DNA from: Diplodia intermedia
Lineage: Eukaryota; Ascomycota; Dothideomycetes; Botryosphaeriales; Botryosphaeriaceae
Length of the DNA stretch: 64,000 nucleotides
Assembly: GCA_021495925.1 (NCBI GenBank)
Contig: JAKEKT010000129.1
Span: 21,898-85,897 of the forward strand
Reading direction: 5' to 3'
In this document: piece by piece, positions 22,810 through 34,728 of the stretch
Numbering within the stretch: the first letter of the stretch is position 1
Layout of the letters: each line of letters begins with the position of its first letter
Notes under the pieces: model-generated
Database searches by the model: none
The model's input: only the letters and a program-made list of their open reading frames with translations
Told to the model about the DNA's origin: nothing
Position numbers and translations under genes: made by a program

Positions 22810-24798
22810 GTTCAAAGTCGCGACCGTGGTTCCCGAGCCCAGACAACCGCTCGCAGGTGTTCTGACAGTCGGGAGCGCAGTGCTCGCAGGTTTATGGCGC
22901 TATGCCCATGCAGCAGCTCGGCGAGCGATCGGGCAAGGCGGGCAGGAAGGATTCGCTAGTCGGCGGCGGCGAGGCTGAGCGTCCGGGCAGGGTAGGGTAG
23001 GGTAGGGTAGGTGTGGGCGGGACGAGGTCGAGCAGGTAGCAGGTAGCAGGGCAGCGGCAGTCAGTCGCGACGCGCGTATTACGGCGGAGCGGCAATGAAA
23101 CGGAAGGACCTGCTGGGCGCGGCGGGGAGGTGATATGCGGCGAGAGGCTGGGCGGGGTGGCGCACGTAACCAAGGACGGCCGTGGGAAGGGAAAGTCAGA
23201 TGGCTGAGGGAGGAGGTTCTAGTGAAATACGATGCAGGCAGCGGCCGGCTGAGGCTGAGAGCGATCCTTCGAAGCGAACGGCTTAGCACATGGGCGGCCC
23301 ACAGCCGCGGTGATCGATATTGCAGCGAGCGGGCGCCTGGAAAATTGCAGCAAGCGGCCGAGATTGCGGTCGCGGAGCCGTCGGCGCGCGGATGTGACTT
23401 TGTGCGCGGCTGGCAGCGCGCAGTGTTCTTCCAACAACACGCGCGCCTTCTCCACGATAACCGGCGGGAGGAGCGGGTGGGCCGCAGCCGGTTTGGCGGA
23501 CGGAGCTGCAGTTGGCCAGGCAGTCCAGCCACAACGGCGCAGCCAGATGATCGCATCGCAGCACCGCGGACGGGCCACCGCCTGCCCGCGGCGCCGCTGC
23601 GAGTCGGGCGCCGCGCGCCTGCTGCTCTGCGACTGCGCGCCGGCCATTGGCACCCGGTCCCCCACGAGGGACTGCGCGTGGGCTTGGCCGAGTCGACGTC
23701 GCCGGGTGGTGCAGCGTACCTAAGCGGCGCGCGGGCGTCGAAGCGGCGGGCGGTAGCAGTGACGGCGCACACGCGCTGCGCCCCGCTGCCTGACGAGAGG
23801 ACCCAGAGCTCCGCCTGAGGCTTGCCTATGACGCCGCGACGCAGGGACAGATCCAAAAATGGCCGCGATGCCCCACCAGGCCCAAAGCACTTGCGCTTGC
23901 AATACACAGCCTGCGCCTGCCGTGCCCGTACCCGCCGCCTGTCTGAGGCCTTCGCCTGGCAGTGCCGCTGCGCACCGCTGCGCACCGCTTCGGCGGCAGT
24001 CCCGCTGCTCGGCAGTGCCTCGTGCGACGCGCCGCGGCAGTCCTTGGGCGACGATCCGGACCACGCCTAAGGCACTGGTCAGGCACCCCCGCCAAGCTCC
24101 ATCCCACCGCCGCAGAAGCTTGACGACCGCTGATCTGGCGCCGACCTGTCAACGTCCCTCCATCTACCCAATGCCGCCGTCGCTGCTAGCGCCCTCCGCT
24201 TGTTCTCAATGTGGCCTCTCCGCCTCTCTCACATGCCTCTAGACCTCTGCTCGCCGGTGCATGACGTAAATCGTGGCCGTCGCCCTACCATTTGGGCACT
24301 AACGCACCCCATTTGCAATCCCGCCCTGTTGCCCAGCGCCCATCTTTGTCAGCCCTATGGTGTTCCCGCCATGTCTCGGGGCTCATCTACCTCGTGATTC
24401 ACCTGCTTCCACGGCAGCTTCTGACCCTCCCTCTCCACCACCACCAGCAGACGTCGTGGCACTGGGGCTAGCATCCAGCAATACCAAATACTCTCTGGTG
24501 CCACCTCGGGGCCTCGACTCGTCCATCCGAAGCCAATCGCCCGCCGACGAAGCCCCGTCACAAGCCCGCCGTCACATCGCTCTGCCGACGTCGCTCAAGG
24601 CAAAGCAAACCACTTCTTCCCTCAACAACCCGATCTAGCGGTAAGGAAAGCCTCGCCGACAAACCCGAGTAGACCGCAAACCTCATCGGCCGTGCTTGCA
24701 GGGTTTCATTCCTCCCCCACGAGGAGCGAGAAGGCAAAAAAAAAAAAGAGGGGATTGCATTTACCTAGCCCTACCCTTGCCTTTCAGTACGACCTTCA
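22810..24798. other. GC-rich intergenic region between divergent genes
   Basis: About 2 kb between the membrane protein (minus) and the PPxY protein (plus). Very GC-rich from 22.9 to 24.2 kb, which gives long frames on both strands without protein character. It holds a G-quadruplex-like motif at 22985-23007. Presumably it carries both promoters. Confidence 0.5.
22985..23007 (+). repeat. GGGTA tandem repeat / G-quadruplex motif
   Basis: Five GGG runs (22985, 22990, 22995, 23000, 23005) separated by two bases each, mostly TA. It fits the four-tract quadruplex pattern. It lies about 180-200 bp upstream of the start codon of the minus-strand membrane protein, with the G-rich strand as that gene's template strand. 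It is not the TTAGGG telomere unit. Confidence 0.7.
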
Positions 24799-25305
24799 AT
24801 GGCTTCCATCCTCCTCGGCTGCGCCGCCGTCATCTCCCCCCGCGTGCGCGAGCGCCGCCGGGCCAAGGTCGAGCGCGAGCGCGAGTACGCGGACAACTTC
24901 GCCGCCTTACAGGAGGAGAACGAGAAGCGCGTGAAGCGCCTGAGCATCCTGTCTGCCGCCGCCGCCGTCGAGCAGCAGCAAAACGAAGGGGGGTGCCTGC
25001 CGCACCAGCGGCCGCCGGGGTACGAGGACGTGGTGGTGGTGGAGCGGAGGAAAACAGGGGGTGACGGTGACGCCGACGCCGGCGGCCGTGGTCGGCGACC
25101 GTCGTTCGTGGCCGCCGGTGAGGAGCGGGTCGTGAAGGAGACTGTTGGGGCGAGTGGTGATGGTGATGATGGGGAGCGCGCGCGGTGTCTGAGGGTTAAG
25201 AAGAGCATGGTCGACAGGAGGGATTGGGTTGCTGTTGCGGCGGCGTCGACGCCGCCAATGAGCTCGACGGCCGCGACGCCTGCGGCTGCGGCGGTGATCG
25301 CATGA
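24799..25305 (+). CDS. Small PPxY-motif protein, hypothetical
   Basis: A single exon of 168 residues. The N-terminus MASILLGCAAVISPRVRERRR is followed by a charged helix (AKVEREREYADNFAALQEENEKR), then LPHQRPPGYEDVVVVERR. PPGY fits the PPxY core bound by WW domains such as those of the Rsp5/Nedd4 ubiquitin ligase. The rest is Gly/Asp/Ala-rich and probably disordered. The helix and PPxY motif look like selected protein sequence, unlike neighbouring frames. No domain is recognised; a role as a ubiquitin-ligase adaptor is only a guess from the motif. Confidence 0.65.
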   Translation: MASILLGCAAVISPRVRERRRAKVEREREYADNFAALQEENEKRVKRLSILSAAAAVEQQQNEGGCLPHQRPPGYEDVVVVERRKTGGDGDADAGGRGRRPSFVAAGEERVVKETVGASGDGDDGERARCLRVKKSMVDRRDWVAVAAASTPPMSSTAATPAAAAVIA

Positions 25306-26751
25306 CCACGCGGACCCCCGTCCTCTTCAGAGGCGGTGGGCGGGAGAGTGAGGACAGTGAGCGGAGTGGTCATGGCGTGATTGTGTCGTTCAAGCAAAAA
25401 AGCAGTATACCAGTTTTCTCGGCGCCAATCGCGGGGCGCCGCGGCAAAAGTCTTTCGTCTTGTGATTCAGAGCAATGATTGGGATACGTCTGCGGGAGAA
25501 GTGGAGGGGAATGATGGGCAGGAGACAGCGCCATGCACTTGCGTGGTCGGCTCGCTTCAGCTACTGTTGGAACATATGAAACACTTCACCGCGCTCAGGC
25601 GTTCGAGCCCAACTGGAGAGGTAAAGAAGTCTGCTGCCTGTTGCACAAGTGGTTCCTCACTTACCTGATGACATGTGAACCGTGTATGTCCAGACTGGGT
25701 CTACTTCAGACGCCATCCCTGCTTTTCATGCAGAATCAATGCGGCTCCACTGCTCTGACACCCTATAAAACCCCTCAGCTATACATGACCAACCCTAACA
25801 TTTTGATAAGCGCGCTAACCGAGAGAAGAAATTCCGACATGGCCTCTTCACTACTTGCCCCTAGCTAGGGACAAGACAGTAACGCTCCCCGATTCCCCAG
25901 GCGCGTTCCCGGTTCCCCAGGCACGTGATGACGTCGACCGCGCAACCCGGGCCTTTTACCTCACGTCTTCTTTCTCCGAAGGTTCCCCGTCTCCGCGCGG
26001 CCTGGGCTTCGGAACGTATCCGACGGGCCAGAGAGAAAGAACGCCGAACCCGTTCGTTCGGTGCAAACGCGGCCCTGATCTCCACCAAACAAGGAAGCGG
26101 CAGGGGAAAAAAAAATGGGGATGGCCCCGCCCGTGAACCTTCGCCGGCAGTCTCTTCGTCCTCCTTGGAAATAATGGACTGATGACGATGGCGGTGTGGT
26201 CTGAGATTGAGGTTTTCTCTTGATGTTTGGCGAATTACGAATCTCCGATTGCGAGCGTATTCTTTTTCTCCCATTGATTACGATGGTCCATGAGACTCTG
26301 CGCTCTTTGGCCCGACGACTCTCGCTTCCTTTTCGCTTTCATGCCTCATTCGCACTTACAGGGATATGTCAGAAATCAGAAGGGCGAAGTCTTGAGCGTT
26401 TCAACCAATGCACGGATAGAATGCATGGTATCTGGTATTAGTATATGTAGTGGTAGTAGACGTATATCGTGCGTTTTGATAAAACAAATGGAAAGGGGTT
26501 CAGAAGAAGCAAAAGGGGAGGGGGAAGCACTTTTGGCCTGCTTTCCGTGACCATTGGTATAACAAACCGCAACAGCGCATCCCAAAAAAAAAAAAAAGGC
26601 TTGCAAAATCCCATCGCTTATTTCCCGATTCGTTTCCCTCTTAAAAAGGATCATGCCTTGAAGCGCCGCGACTCCAACGTCTCTTTCCCCGGAAATGAGA
26701 TCTCTCTTGTCTGCTCGTGTCTCTTTTCAAAGGGGCCGTAACAATTCGCGT
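25306..26751. other. Intergenic, convergent
   Basis: About 1.45 kb between the ends of the PPxY gene (plus) and the rhodopsin-domain gene (minus). Short frames only. Nothing distinctive beyond A-runs near 26105 and 26585. Confidence 0.5.
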
Positions 26752-28297
26752 TCATACCAAGCTGTCGTCCGAGTTCCGCCCGCCCATGCTCCTCTCGTCT
26801 ATTCTCGACGGCCTTCGTCCATGCGATCTCGAGTTGGCGTGGTGGTGCCAGTTCTGGTGGGCGTAGTTGCCGTACCCCCCGTTCGGACTCGGCTCGGCGG
26901 GCTCGGTGACGTGCGTCACTTGGACGCTCTTGCTGATGTGGATGTCGCTGGCCGAATGGGTGATGATGTGCTCGTCGCTGCCCTTGTCGCTGTCGTCGCG
27001 CCATGTCTTGTTCGACGAGTCGCCGCCCGTGACGATGACTGTCGCCGTGCCGCCGGTGATGGTGTCCGGCCGTAGCGTGTCCATGTGATGCGAGTACGAG
27101 TTGGAGCGCTGGTAGCCTGCTCCCGATCGGCCCGTGCTGCCTCCCATGCCGTTGCCGTAACTGGCGTAGTTGGATTTGTCCGGTGTCGACAGGCCGGTGC
27201 GATGTAGCACGTGCTGTAGTAGCGGCCGCAGCGTTGCGATGCATGCAGCGATCATGCCGATGCCCGGCTCGATGGTAGACCAGATGGCGATGTCCGTCGA
27301 TTCGTCTGTGGAGAAAGGAGGGTCCCCTGGTCAGCGGAAAATCCTCTAGCGGCATTGCGGGGAACGGTGGGGAGTGGATCTGTATGATGTAAGGTGGTGA
27401 AGGGGTGCGTACAAAGGAAGTCGTGGGTCGCCTTGAAGCCCTTGATGTACGGCATGCGGATGAGGGTCGCCGTGCTGCCAATGGCTGCGAAGGCGAGAAT
27501 GCCGACGACGACCAGCTTGGTTCTCTTATTCATTTGGAGGTCATAGACGATGAAGCCAGGAAGAATGCCTGCACGTGGAGGGGGACGTTAGTCCGAAGAA
27601 GCATGCAACGCGTGCTGGTCTGTGAACTGACCGAAGATCCAATCTGACAGCGAACCGAGGGCTGCAGCGCCATAGGAGATACCCTCAATGGCATGGATGG
27701 AGAGACAGTGTTCGTTGTTCGGTTTGATGGTCCAGAACGAGGAGACGGGATTGCATTGAAAGATGAAGACGAAGAAGTAGGCAACACTCAGAACAATGTT
27801 GGCTGTATTCATGACGTAAATGGTGAGCGTGTGGCCTCTCTTGACGGCGATGCGGAGAAGGAAGAGGCCCTGCAAGTTAAGCGAGGGTGGTTAGATGGTG
27901 GTGTGCGTGGTCACAAATTTGCGTGTGGGCGGCTTACGACTGAACACTTCAGCGTGCACGTGGCAGAGGAATAGAAAAGTTCACAGAACCACCAGTACCT
28001 AGCTGCAGGGTCAATACAGACAGCGGGGGAGGCAGCGCAGGCCACGTACCTCAGAGCCCTCATCCTGTTCTCAGGCGTGATGTCCACGTCGTGGCGGCCG
28101 GTACCATAGGCGACTCCGCCGAGCTGGCAAATCAGGTAGCCCGTGAAGAGCAGCAAGGCGCCGACCATGGACCAGTCATCGGAACCGAAGGATTTGATCA
28201 GGTAGGCGCGCGTGTAGATGCGCAGCAGCATGAAGATCCATGCCAGGCTGAAGAAGGCGACGTTGACGGCCAGGACCTGCCCGCTTCGGTCCTCCAT
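26752..28297 (-). CDS. Rhodopsin-domain (PTH11-like) seven-helix membrane protein
   Basis: Five exons (28297-28050, 27998-27938, 27869-27632, 27568-27413, 27305-26752) give 418 residues. The order of conserved pieces matches the fungal rhodopsin-domain integral membrane family: RIYTRAYLIKSFGSDDWSM, RALRYWWFCELFYSS, CSVGLFLLRIAVKRGHTLTIY, FQCNPVSSFW, GFIVYDLQMNKRTKLVVVGIL, RMPYIKGFKATHDFLYESTDIAIWSTIEPGIGMIAACIATLRPLL. Seven hydrophobic segments are visible. The ~150-residue C-terminal tail is Ser/His/Gly-rich and cytosolic. No CFEM domain precedes the helices. Relatives include PTH11-type receptors and enzymes-by-association in clusters, but ligand and role are unknown. Confidence 0.93.
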
Positions 28298-30259
28298 CAG
28301 TCGTGAAGGGGGCGGCCGTGAGGAATTTGGCGGAGAGATGTTCGGGCGACAGCGCGTTCGACCGCCAGCTACATGTCCAGGGCCAAGGCGGCGGCGGAGG
28401 GTAGATATCGATCAGTCATCAGGAGGCAGGGATAGCGAATGGGGGCGCGCCGCCAGGTGAAGCACAGTGGAGCGCAGCTTTACGTCCTGGTGGAGAGAGC
28501 ACCTGTCCGGGCCAGACCCAGAACGGCAACACAGGCCGGCGCGTTCGGGCTGACCGCGGAGAGGATGAAGATCGACGACCAGCTTTTCCACCTCGCCGGC
28601 CCCGTGGCCCAGCTCGTCCAGGTTGCGCCATCGCCCTGCAGCGAGCGTGCCAGGCGTGCGTCCTGCGGGCCCATCGTGCAGCAGGCGGGCGCGCTGAATC
28701 TCCGGCGCCGTGTCCGGAAGGTGGGCGCGCTCTGCTGCCAGCAGGCGGCGGCGGTGGGTTGCAATTGGATGCAGATCGCCGGGGTCGAGTTTCGAAGGCG
28801 CGCCACACCCACGCCCAAGGGGCGGCCGGCCGACCGGGACCAACGCTTGACCCGCGCTCCGGTGCAGAGGGAAGGGTGCCTTGGCGTGGCCAACCCATTT
28901 GCGCTCGTCGGATTTGCCAGTAGTGCTGCTGTAGCCTCAGCTAGTCCGCGCTGCCGGCCGCTCTGCCGCACGCTCTGCCCACCAGTCGGCGGCGAGGCCT
29001 GCGTCGCCCCATCGACACCAGACGCCGGCGAGAGCCGGAGCGCGCCGTTACGCTAGAACGCCTCGGCTGTGCGCGAACACCTGAAGCGCTGCCGGACGGC
29101 CGGCCGCCGACGCGCCCCGGTTCTTTATTACCGCAGCGCCGTCTCGTCGGATGCTTGACGAACGCGCAGCGAGCTGCAGGAGGGAAGGGCGGCGGCGCGT
29201 GCGTCGCGGCTGCTCCGGCCCGGCGAGCAAGCGACGACCTCTGGAACCCACCGCCACGTGGAAGAGCCAGTCGTCGAGCACCACGAGCGACGCTGACATC
29301 TCGATCGGCCGGAACACCGCAGAGCCACCGCAGAGCCTGCGAGGAGGCGCGCCGCTCGCAACTTCCGCGTCACCCCGCGCCATGCCCGTGATGGCCGTGA
29401 TGGCCGTGATGCCCGGCGCCCGCTACGCCCCTACGCCCGCCCGCCGCGTCCCTGGCCGGGAAGCAGCCCTACCGTTGCTCCCGGGTAGCGACTCGTGCAT
29501 CTCCGCAACACGACTCGCCGTCTCCGATCTGCCGACGCACTGCAAATCATCAATCCGCTGCCTATTCCGACCCGAGCTCTGGCACGCTGCGTGGCCAAAT
29601 CGCATGTGTACGGGAAGGCGATTCCCCGACGCTGGAGCTGAAGCCCGCCTCCGCTCGTCATGATTGGCACCTGCCCAGGTATCTGCTAGTCTAGCCCCCA
29701 ACCAGATCCAATGGCCGATACAGCCAAAAGCAAACATCATAGCACCATCTGGGTTTGCCCGTTTTCAGCAACTAGTCGCGGCGGTAATATACCACCGGAC
29801 CTAACTGCGCCACCAGGACCTGTTTCGATAGTGCTCCCGGCCTGTAACTGCGCCGGCACGGGCGATGGTTTCCGACTCGACTTCTGTTTCAACGACATGC
29901 GTCGTGGCTCGATGGCAATAAGGAAGGTTTGGTTAGCGCGAGTGGCCGGGCAAGGTGGCGGAAGGGCGCTGGCCCCATTGAGTTCGCATCGCTGTTTTCG
30001 GAGGCGACCGTATTGTTGCATCAAGATGATCTTGCATCCAATTGCCTGCTCGTTGACGCGTTCGATGGCTTCGAGAACCGAAGCCCCACATAGCCCGACG
30101 TAGCGTCGTCGCTTACATGCATCGCGCACGGGAAGTCGGCATCTCTGGCCCGAACCGAAACAGAGGGGTCTGTTAGTTAAGTGACAAAGGGACCTATTTC
30201 CGCAAGGTCTACGCCCTCACTTTCAGCCGCGGACACGGACAGATGTCCGATGTACCATG
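28298..30259. other. GC-rich intergenic region upstream of the rhodopsin-domain gene
   Basis: About 2 kb. Highly GC-rich between 28.4 and 29.5 kb, with overlapping frames on several strands that lack protein-like composition. It probably holds the promoter of the rhodopsin-domain gene. No RNA gene or repeat was seen. Confidence 0.5.
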
Positions 30260-31059
30260 TCATCTTGGCGATAAGTTTCGCTCTAGATCTTCAGATTTCT
30301 CTGGGAGTCGTCGGAACTGGCCGTCGACGTCCGTGGGGCCCCGCCTGGCAGGGCTTGTGTGGACATTTCCATAGAGATCGTGGATGTTCAGTGGCGCACC
30401 AGCGATATTCCTGGGGGCTACTATTTTCCGCCCATCGCGTCCAGGAAAAGTTTTGGCCTGCACGTTCGACGGGAGACCGCAGCCGTCTTCTACTACCGTG
30501 GTTTTCGGTTCTTCCAAGTCCGCCAAGTAGATGGTTGATCCGCTCCAATCGCACAATTTGGCCAGATCCTCCTCTTCCTTCGTCTGCTCATCATAATCAA
30601 TGGCGTTACCAACCGTCCAGAAGAGGCATTTGCATCCTCACCGTCCTTTCTACCAGCCGCAATTTGCTCGTGCTCCTCATTCGCCAGGGTGGTGGCGCTA
30701 GAGCGCTTAACAGATACTGCCTCGCCCTTACCTTCTCCCCCATACGTTCGCTCCTCCTTCAGCGGATCTCTCTGCACTCCCCTCTCGTCCCTGCGTACAT
30801 AATACTCCCTGTCTCTCTGCTCGAAGGTGGCGAGGTCGATATCGGCGATCCCGCCCCCAAACGACTTGGTACACTTGGGAGGGTGGCCACAATACGCGAG
30901 CTCAGCAGGACGGAGGCGTCTGGGCATGCTCCATGCATTCGAAACTTCGGGCTGGAAGCTGTCCATTGCCTTCGCTGTCTCGGCGTACATGCTGCGCGTC
31001 CAGGCCGCGTTTATGGTACGCTCATGTGGAACTGGCGGGGGACTCGGGGACGAAGTCAT
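30260..31059 (-). CDS. Hypothetical protein, uncertain exon structure
   Basis: Starts at 31059 (MTSSPSPPPVPHERTINAAW) and continues SMYAETAKAMDSFQPEV, GGGIADIDLATFEQRDREYYV, all protein-like and acidic/basic balanced. Two continuations exist. Unspliced, the frame runs to a stop at 30493 (188 residues). A GTAAGG donor at 30731 with a GAG acceptor at 30637 instead gives a second exon to 30260, with LFWTVGNAIDYDEQTKEEED, LCDWSGSTIYLADLEEP, 234 residues in total. The second reading looks better as protein, but its acceptor is poor. A one-base indel near 30600 would also join the two. No family recognised. Confidence 0.5.
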
Positions 31060-31893
31060 TGTACTTTTCTGCCCCGTTGAGAATACAAGCGACCAAGAGA
31101 GAGGGATGTTTACTGTGAATGCGAGGAATTGGATGAATGCATAGTGAGAAGTGGCTGTTGTCGAAAGTTCAGGTGAAGAATATTTGAGATGTTCCAGACA
31201 AGTTGTTGCTGTCGTTTCGAAGAAGAGTATGTTCTTGCGCATATGGGTCCTGGGGCCCGTGGAGGTGAGAGCTACGCTGGCCTGCTAATGGGTGTGAAGT
31301 CGATATTCACAACGGTTTCTGGGTGACAGCGGCAAGTTTGATGACGGTACAGGCGAGATCGAGGTTGACGCCACAGAAATGGGAAGCTGCGCAATGCTAT
31401 GGAGGGACACGTGGAAGACGAACGTGGAAGGATGACCAGGGTAGAGGAAATATGCTGGGACGCGTTTGAGGCGCGTGGAAGCTCTGACACAATAGCTTCG
31501 CATGCTATATGCCCTTGAACTGTACGATTTCCGTTAGCTGCCCGATAGATGACAGCGTACATCTCACTGTACAGGTGAGTGGGTCCAGGTTGATCCTGGA
31601 TAGATAGAAGATTAGATCCGCAGAAATTGAACTTGTGCAAGGACTTGCTGAGGTGGTATTGGGGTATCTAAACCACGCTCTTGACCCACGTCCAAATCAC
31701 TCCCAGAACGCCATCTATCACTTTCCGTACCTGTCAGCTTTTCCACACTGGCTACAAGGTTCCTTACCTTCTTCCAAACGCCATCAATGCAAAAAGAGAA
31801 GAAAAAGTTGAAACCATCTTGGCAGGAAGGTCCGACTGATAGCCCATGACTCGCCGGTGTTCCGCCATCAGTCCCACCGTGGGCAAATTGCCG
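31060..31893. other. Intergenic between hypothetical gene and Arl3
   Basis: About 830 bp holding the promoter of the hypothetical gene and the 3' UTR of the GTPase gene. No further gene supported. Confidence 0.5.
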
Positions 31894-32612
31894 TCACCGC
31901 ATGACTGGTGGTCTTCCTTCCTTGTTCCATTTTACCCTGCTGCACAGCCAATCGACCGCCTCTTTGACACCAGAACCTGTCAACGCACTGCAAGGCAGAA
32001 CACGGCTGTCCCTGATGCTCCCCCCCTTGCCGCCCTCAAATACCTTGCGCACCAGGCCCTCCTTAATCTTTACCGTCTCTACACAGTCCTCGCGATCTTG
32101 CTTGTTTGCCAGTACCAGCAACGGGACGCCCTCCGTTTCTTCGTGTTGTAACACATCCTCGAGTACCAAGCGGCACTCCTGCAAGCGGCCGTCTGTGTCC
32201 TCTTCCCTGCCATTGACCAAATTCTCGAGATCCGCGTCGCCAATATCGGTGCTATCGATGACGAAGACAATGGCGTGGCAGGAAGCGTAATAGCTTTGCC
32301 AAAGGCCGCGCAGCGAGTGCTGGCCACCGACATCCCAAATCTTGAGGTACATGTCCGGAAGGGTGATGGTTGAAACATTCTGGCCCACGGTCGGCACGGT
32401 CTTGAGCTTCGGGACGTTGTTCGAGTGGACGGCCTTTATTTGTTCGAGGAGTGTGGTCTTGCCGGCATTGTCGAGACCGAGGAGCAGGATGGAGTATTCT
32501 GTGGAGTAGGGCTGTTAGTTTGTAGATGGCGGGGCATTGCAGCGGAGCCGGGAGCGCGAGCACCTTCTTTGCTGGTTGCGTAGAGGTATATGCCTTTCAT
32601 CAGATGGAACAT
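31894..32612 (-). CDS. ARL3: Arf-like GTPase Arl3 (ARFRP1 orthologue)
   Basis: Two exons (32612-32564, 32498-31894) give 217 residues. It is a Golgi small GTPase that, in yeast, recruits Arl1 and golgins after membrane docking through Sys1. Motifs: P-loop GLDNAGKT (24-31), WDVGGQ (71-76), NKQD (148-151) and SALTGSGVKEAVDW. The N-terminus MFHLMKG lacks the glycine-2 of myristoylated Arfs and has Met-Phe, the NatC acetylation signal known to anchor yeast Arl3; the ending NKEGRPPVMR also matches that orthologue. An acidic insert after the DSTD motif (LENLVNGREEDTDG) lengthens the protein somewhat. It is divergent from the polytopic membrane protein gene, 425 bp apart. Confidence 0.95.
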
Positions 32613-33037
32613 GTTGGGCTGATGGTGTCGCTCAGGGCGTGCGGCGACAGCGTGGTGTAGAAGAGATGCAGGAGTGGACGCGCGTGCGCTCCGCGGGAGC
32701 TTTGAGAGTGATGTGGTTAGATGGCGGGCCTAGGCACCGTGTCACTCCCGGTCGCGACATGAGTCAGGTCACACATGGCGCTTGACATCCCCACCTCACC
32801 ATGCCTAGCTCTGCCAACGCGAACATGACCGCGTTGTGACGCGCCTCTTCCAAGAGCCCATCCGCACAACACTTCTGCAGGCCCCAGACACACGCAAGCG
32901 CATACAACACTTCGCGCCGAACTCGACTCACCCCACCCACGGCTCCCGCTCACTACGCGACTTCTAAATATATCGACACCAGTTGCGTCATCACTAGCGA
33001 CTCCTCCACATTGCGACCGACGCGCGCACCTACCACC
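32613..33037. promoter_or_regulatory. Divergent promoter region, ARL3 / membrane protein
   Basis: 425 bp between two start codons on opposite strands. No specific factor site can be called with confidence. Confidence 0.4.
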
Positions 33038-34728
33038 ATGGCACCCGTGGAGGTGGACGTACTCAACTCGAATCGCGAGCCTCTGTTTCAAATCACCAGC
33101 GCGGTCGTGCTCGTCGATCTGTGTCTGGTAACGGTCCTCAGATACATTAGCCATGCTGTCCGCGCCTTGCCCCCGGCGCAGAAGACGCGTTGCCGCGAGG
33201 AGCAGCGCAAGAAGACCCTCACCACGTTCGGCTCCCTAGCTTTCGCAAGTATTCTCGTGCTGCTATACCACTGGGTCTACGCGCTTGTCGGTTCGTACGA
33301 CGCATGGGCCAACCAGCAGGGCGAAACGACACCCGGTGCTCTGTGGGACGGCTGGTACGCGGGTACGGATGATCAGGACTGGCAACTCGGGAGATGGTGG
33401 CAAGATGCCAAACCTCTTGACGACTTCAAGCGGGCGGCGCTCGGCTCGAGCAAGGCAGTCTGGTGGACCCAGCAGCTTTTGGTTGCTCGCGTCGCATTCA
33501 GTGCCTTCGTGGGAATTGAAGGTAAATTACCAAGATGACGACTCCTGTGCATGCGAGATTCGCCGCTGACGATCAGGTTGTAGGCCGCAGACGCGACATT
33601 CCAGGCTGGGCGGTCGCTGCTGTCTGTGGTCTGGCCGAGTTCGCCAGCCTCAGTCTAGCCCAAAGCATGTTCTTCGTGATACTCACAGTTACTGCGGCCC
33701 CGGCTACGAGGACGCAGCGTGGCTCGCGATGGGCGCCCCATGTGCTCGTCTACCTTCTCCCAATCGCGGCAGCTGCTGCTCTGACCGGGCTTCTGCCTGC
33801 TCTTGCTTCTAACGATGCTAGTTGGATCGCGGAATACGGCTCTCGCCTGGGTGCTTTCTTTCTGGCAGCAGGGACCAGGGTAAGTGCATTATCTTGAGTT
33901 TGGAATACATATGGGTTGCCCCACGCGGTTAGGCAGCAACTGAACATCGCTGAACGCAATTTACAGTTTGTTCCCGAGAAATTCGGTCGGCAATACACAG
34001 ACGCACATGCCGCACATCGTGCAGAGGCAAGAGTCTACAGCGCAATCTCCATCGTTGCCACCGCGTTTTTCATGCGCAGTACCTTCTGGGGTGCGTTGTT
34101 GAATTCGGGCGCTTCATATGAAAGACGCTACAACACCGTCTGGTCCACGCACCCCGCTTACGACAGGCCTATATGGTCGAAGCTTGCTTCTGCATCCATG
34201 AAGATCCTGGGTGCTATCAGCGAGGATCCCATCATTGGTGTCATTGGCTGGGATGTTCTCTTGTCGGGCTTTGGTCTCTGCATCTGGGCTGCTTCTCGGG
34301 GACTTGACGTCAGAGATATGCTTAACAGCATAGTCCCCTCACTAAGAAGAGAAAGCACCGAGGATAAGCCTTCTGTCAAGGAAGAGACCCCTACAAGCCC
34401 TACCGAGTCCCAGCGTTCTTCGCCAGCCGGACGTCGTGGCAAACCGAAGAAAAACCAAAGTTCTTCGGCACAGGAGCCTGCTTCGCCGGTAACAAGGCGT
34501 AGCCTGCGTAAACGGTCCGCTACTCATGACTCCGACGCCGACGATGCTTCGTACGCCCCTCCTGCCAACATCGAAGCAGAAATCGCCGACCTGGAACACG
34601 ATGAGGAGCGTGACGACACGGTGGCGGAGGATGCAGAGGCGTCTGCCTTGGCGTGGGGCTTGTCCCTCATTGGCGGTCTTGGGCTGATGAGCGCGGCGGT
34701 GATGGGCGCTGAGGTGCGCAGCGGATAG
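33038..34728 (+). CDS. Polytopic membrane protein, unknown function
   Basis: Three exons (33038-33521, 33584-33879, 33967-34728) give 513 residues. Start in ACCACCATGG. About seven hydrophobic segments: ITSAVVLVDLCLVTVL, FGSLAFASILVLLYHWVYAL, WWTQQLLVARVAFSAFVGIEG, VAAVCGLAEFASLSLAQSMFF, VLVYLLPIAAAAALTGLL, SAISIVATAFFMRSTFWG, GVIGWDVLLSGFGLCIWAA. A disordered Ser/Glu-rich stretch (~380-480) follows, and a last hydrophobic helix near the C-terminus (ALAWGLSLIGGLGLMSAAVM). The third exon could begin at 33936 instead (alternative acceptor, adds LNIAERN-type residues); I chose 33967 for its better branch site. The family is not recognised. Confidence 0.85.

Noticed and set aside
22985..23013. 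Telomere-like repeat
   Set aside because: The unit is GGGTA, not TTAGGG, and it is flanked by single-copy genic sequence; reported as a G-rich repeat only.
22900..23985. 361-codon minus-strand frame in the GC-rich intergenic block
   Set aside because: Arg/Ala/Pro-biased, overlaps equally long frames on the other strand, and has no domain or conserved motif.
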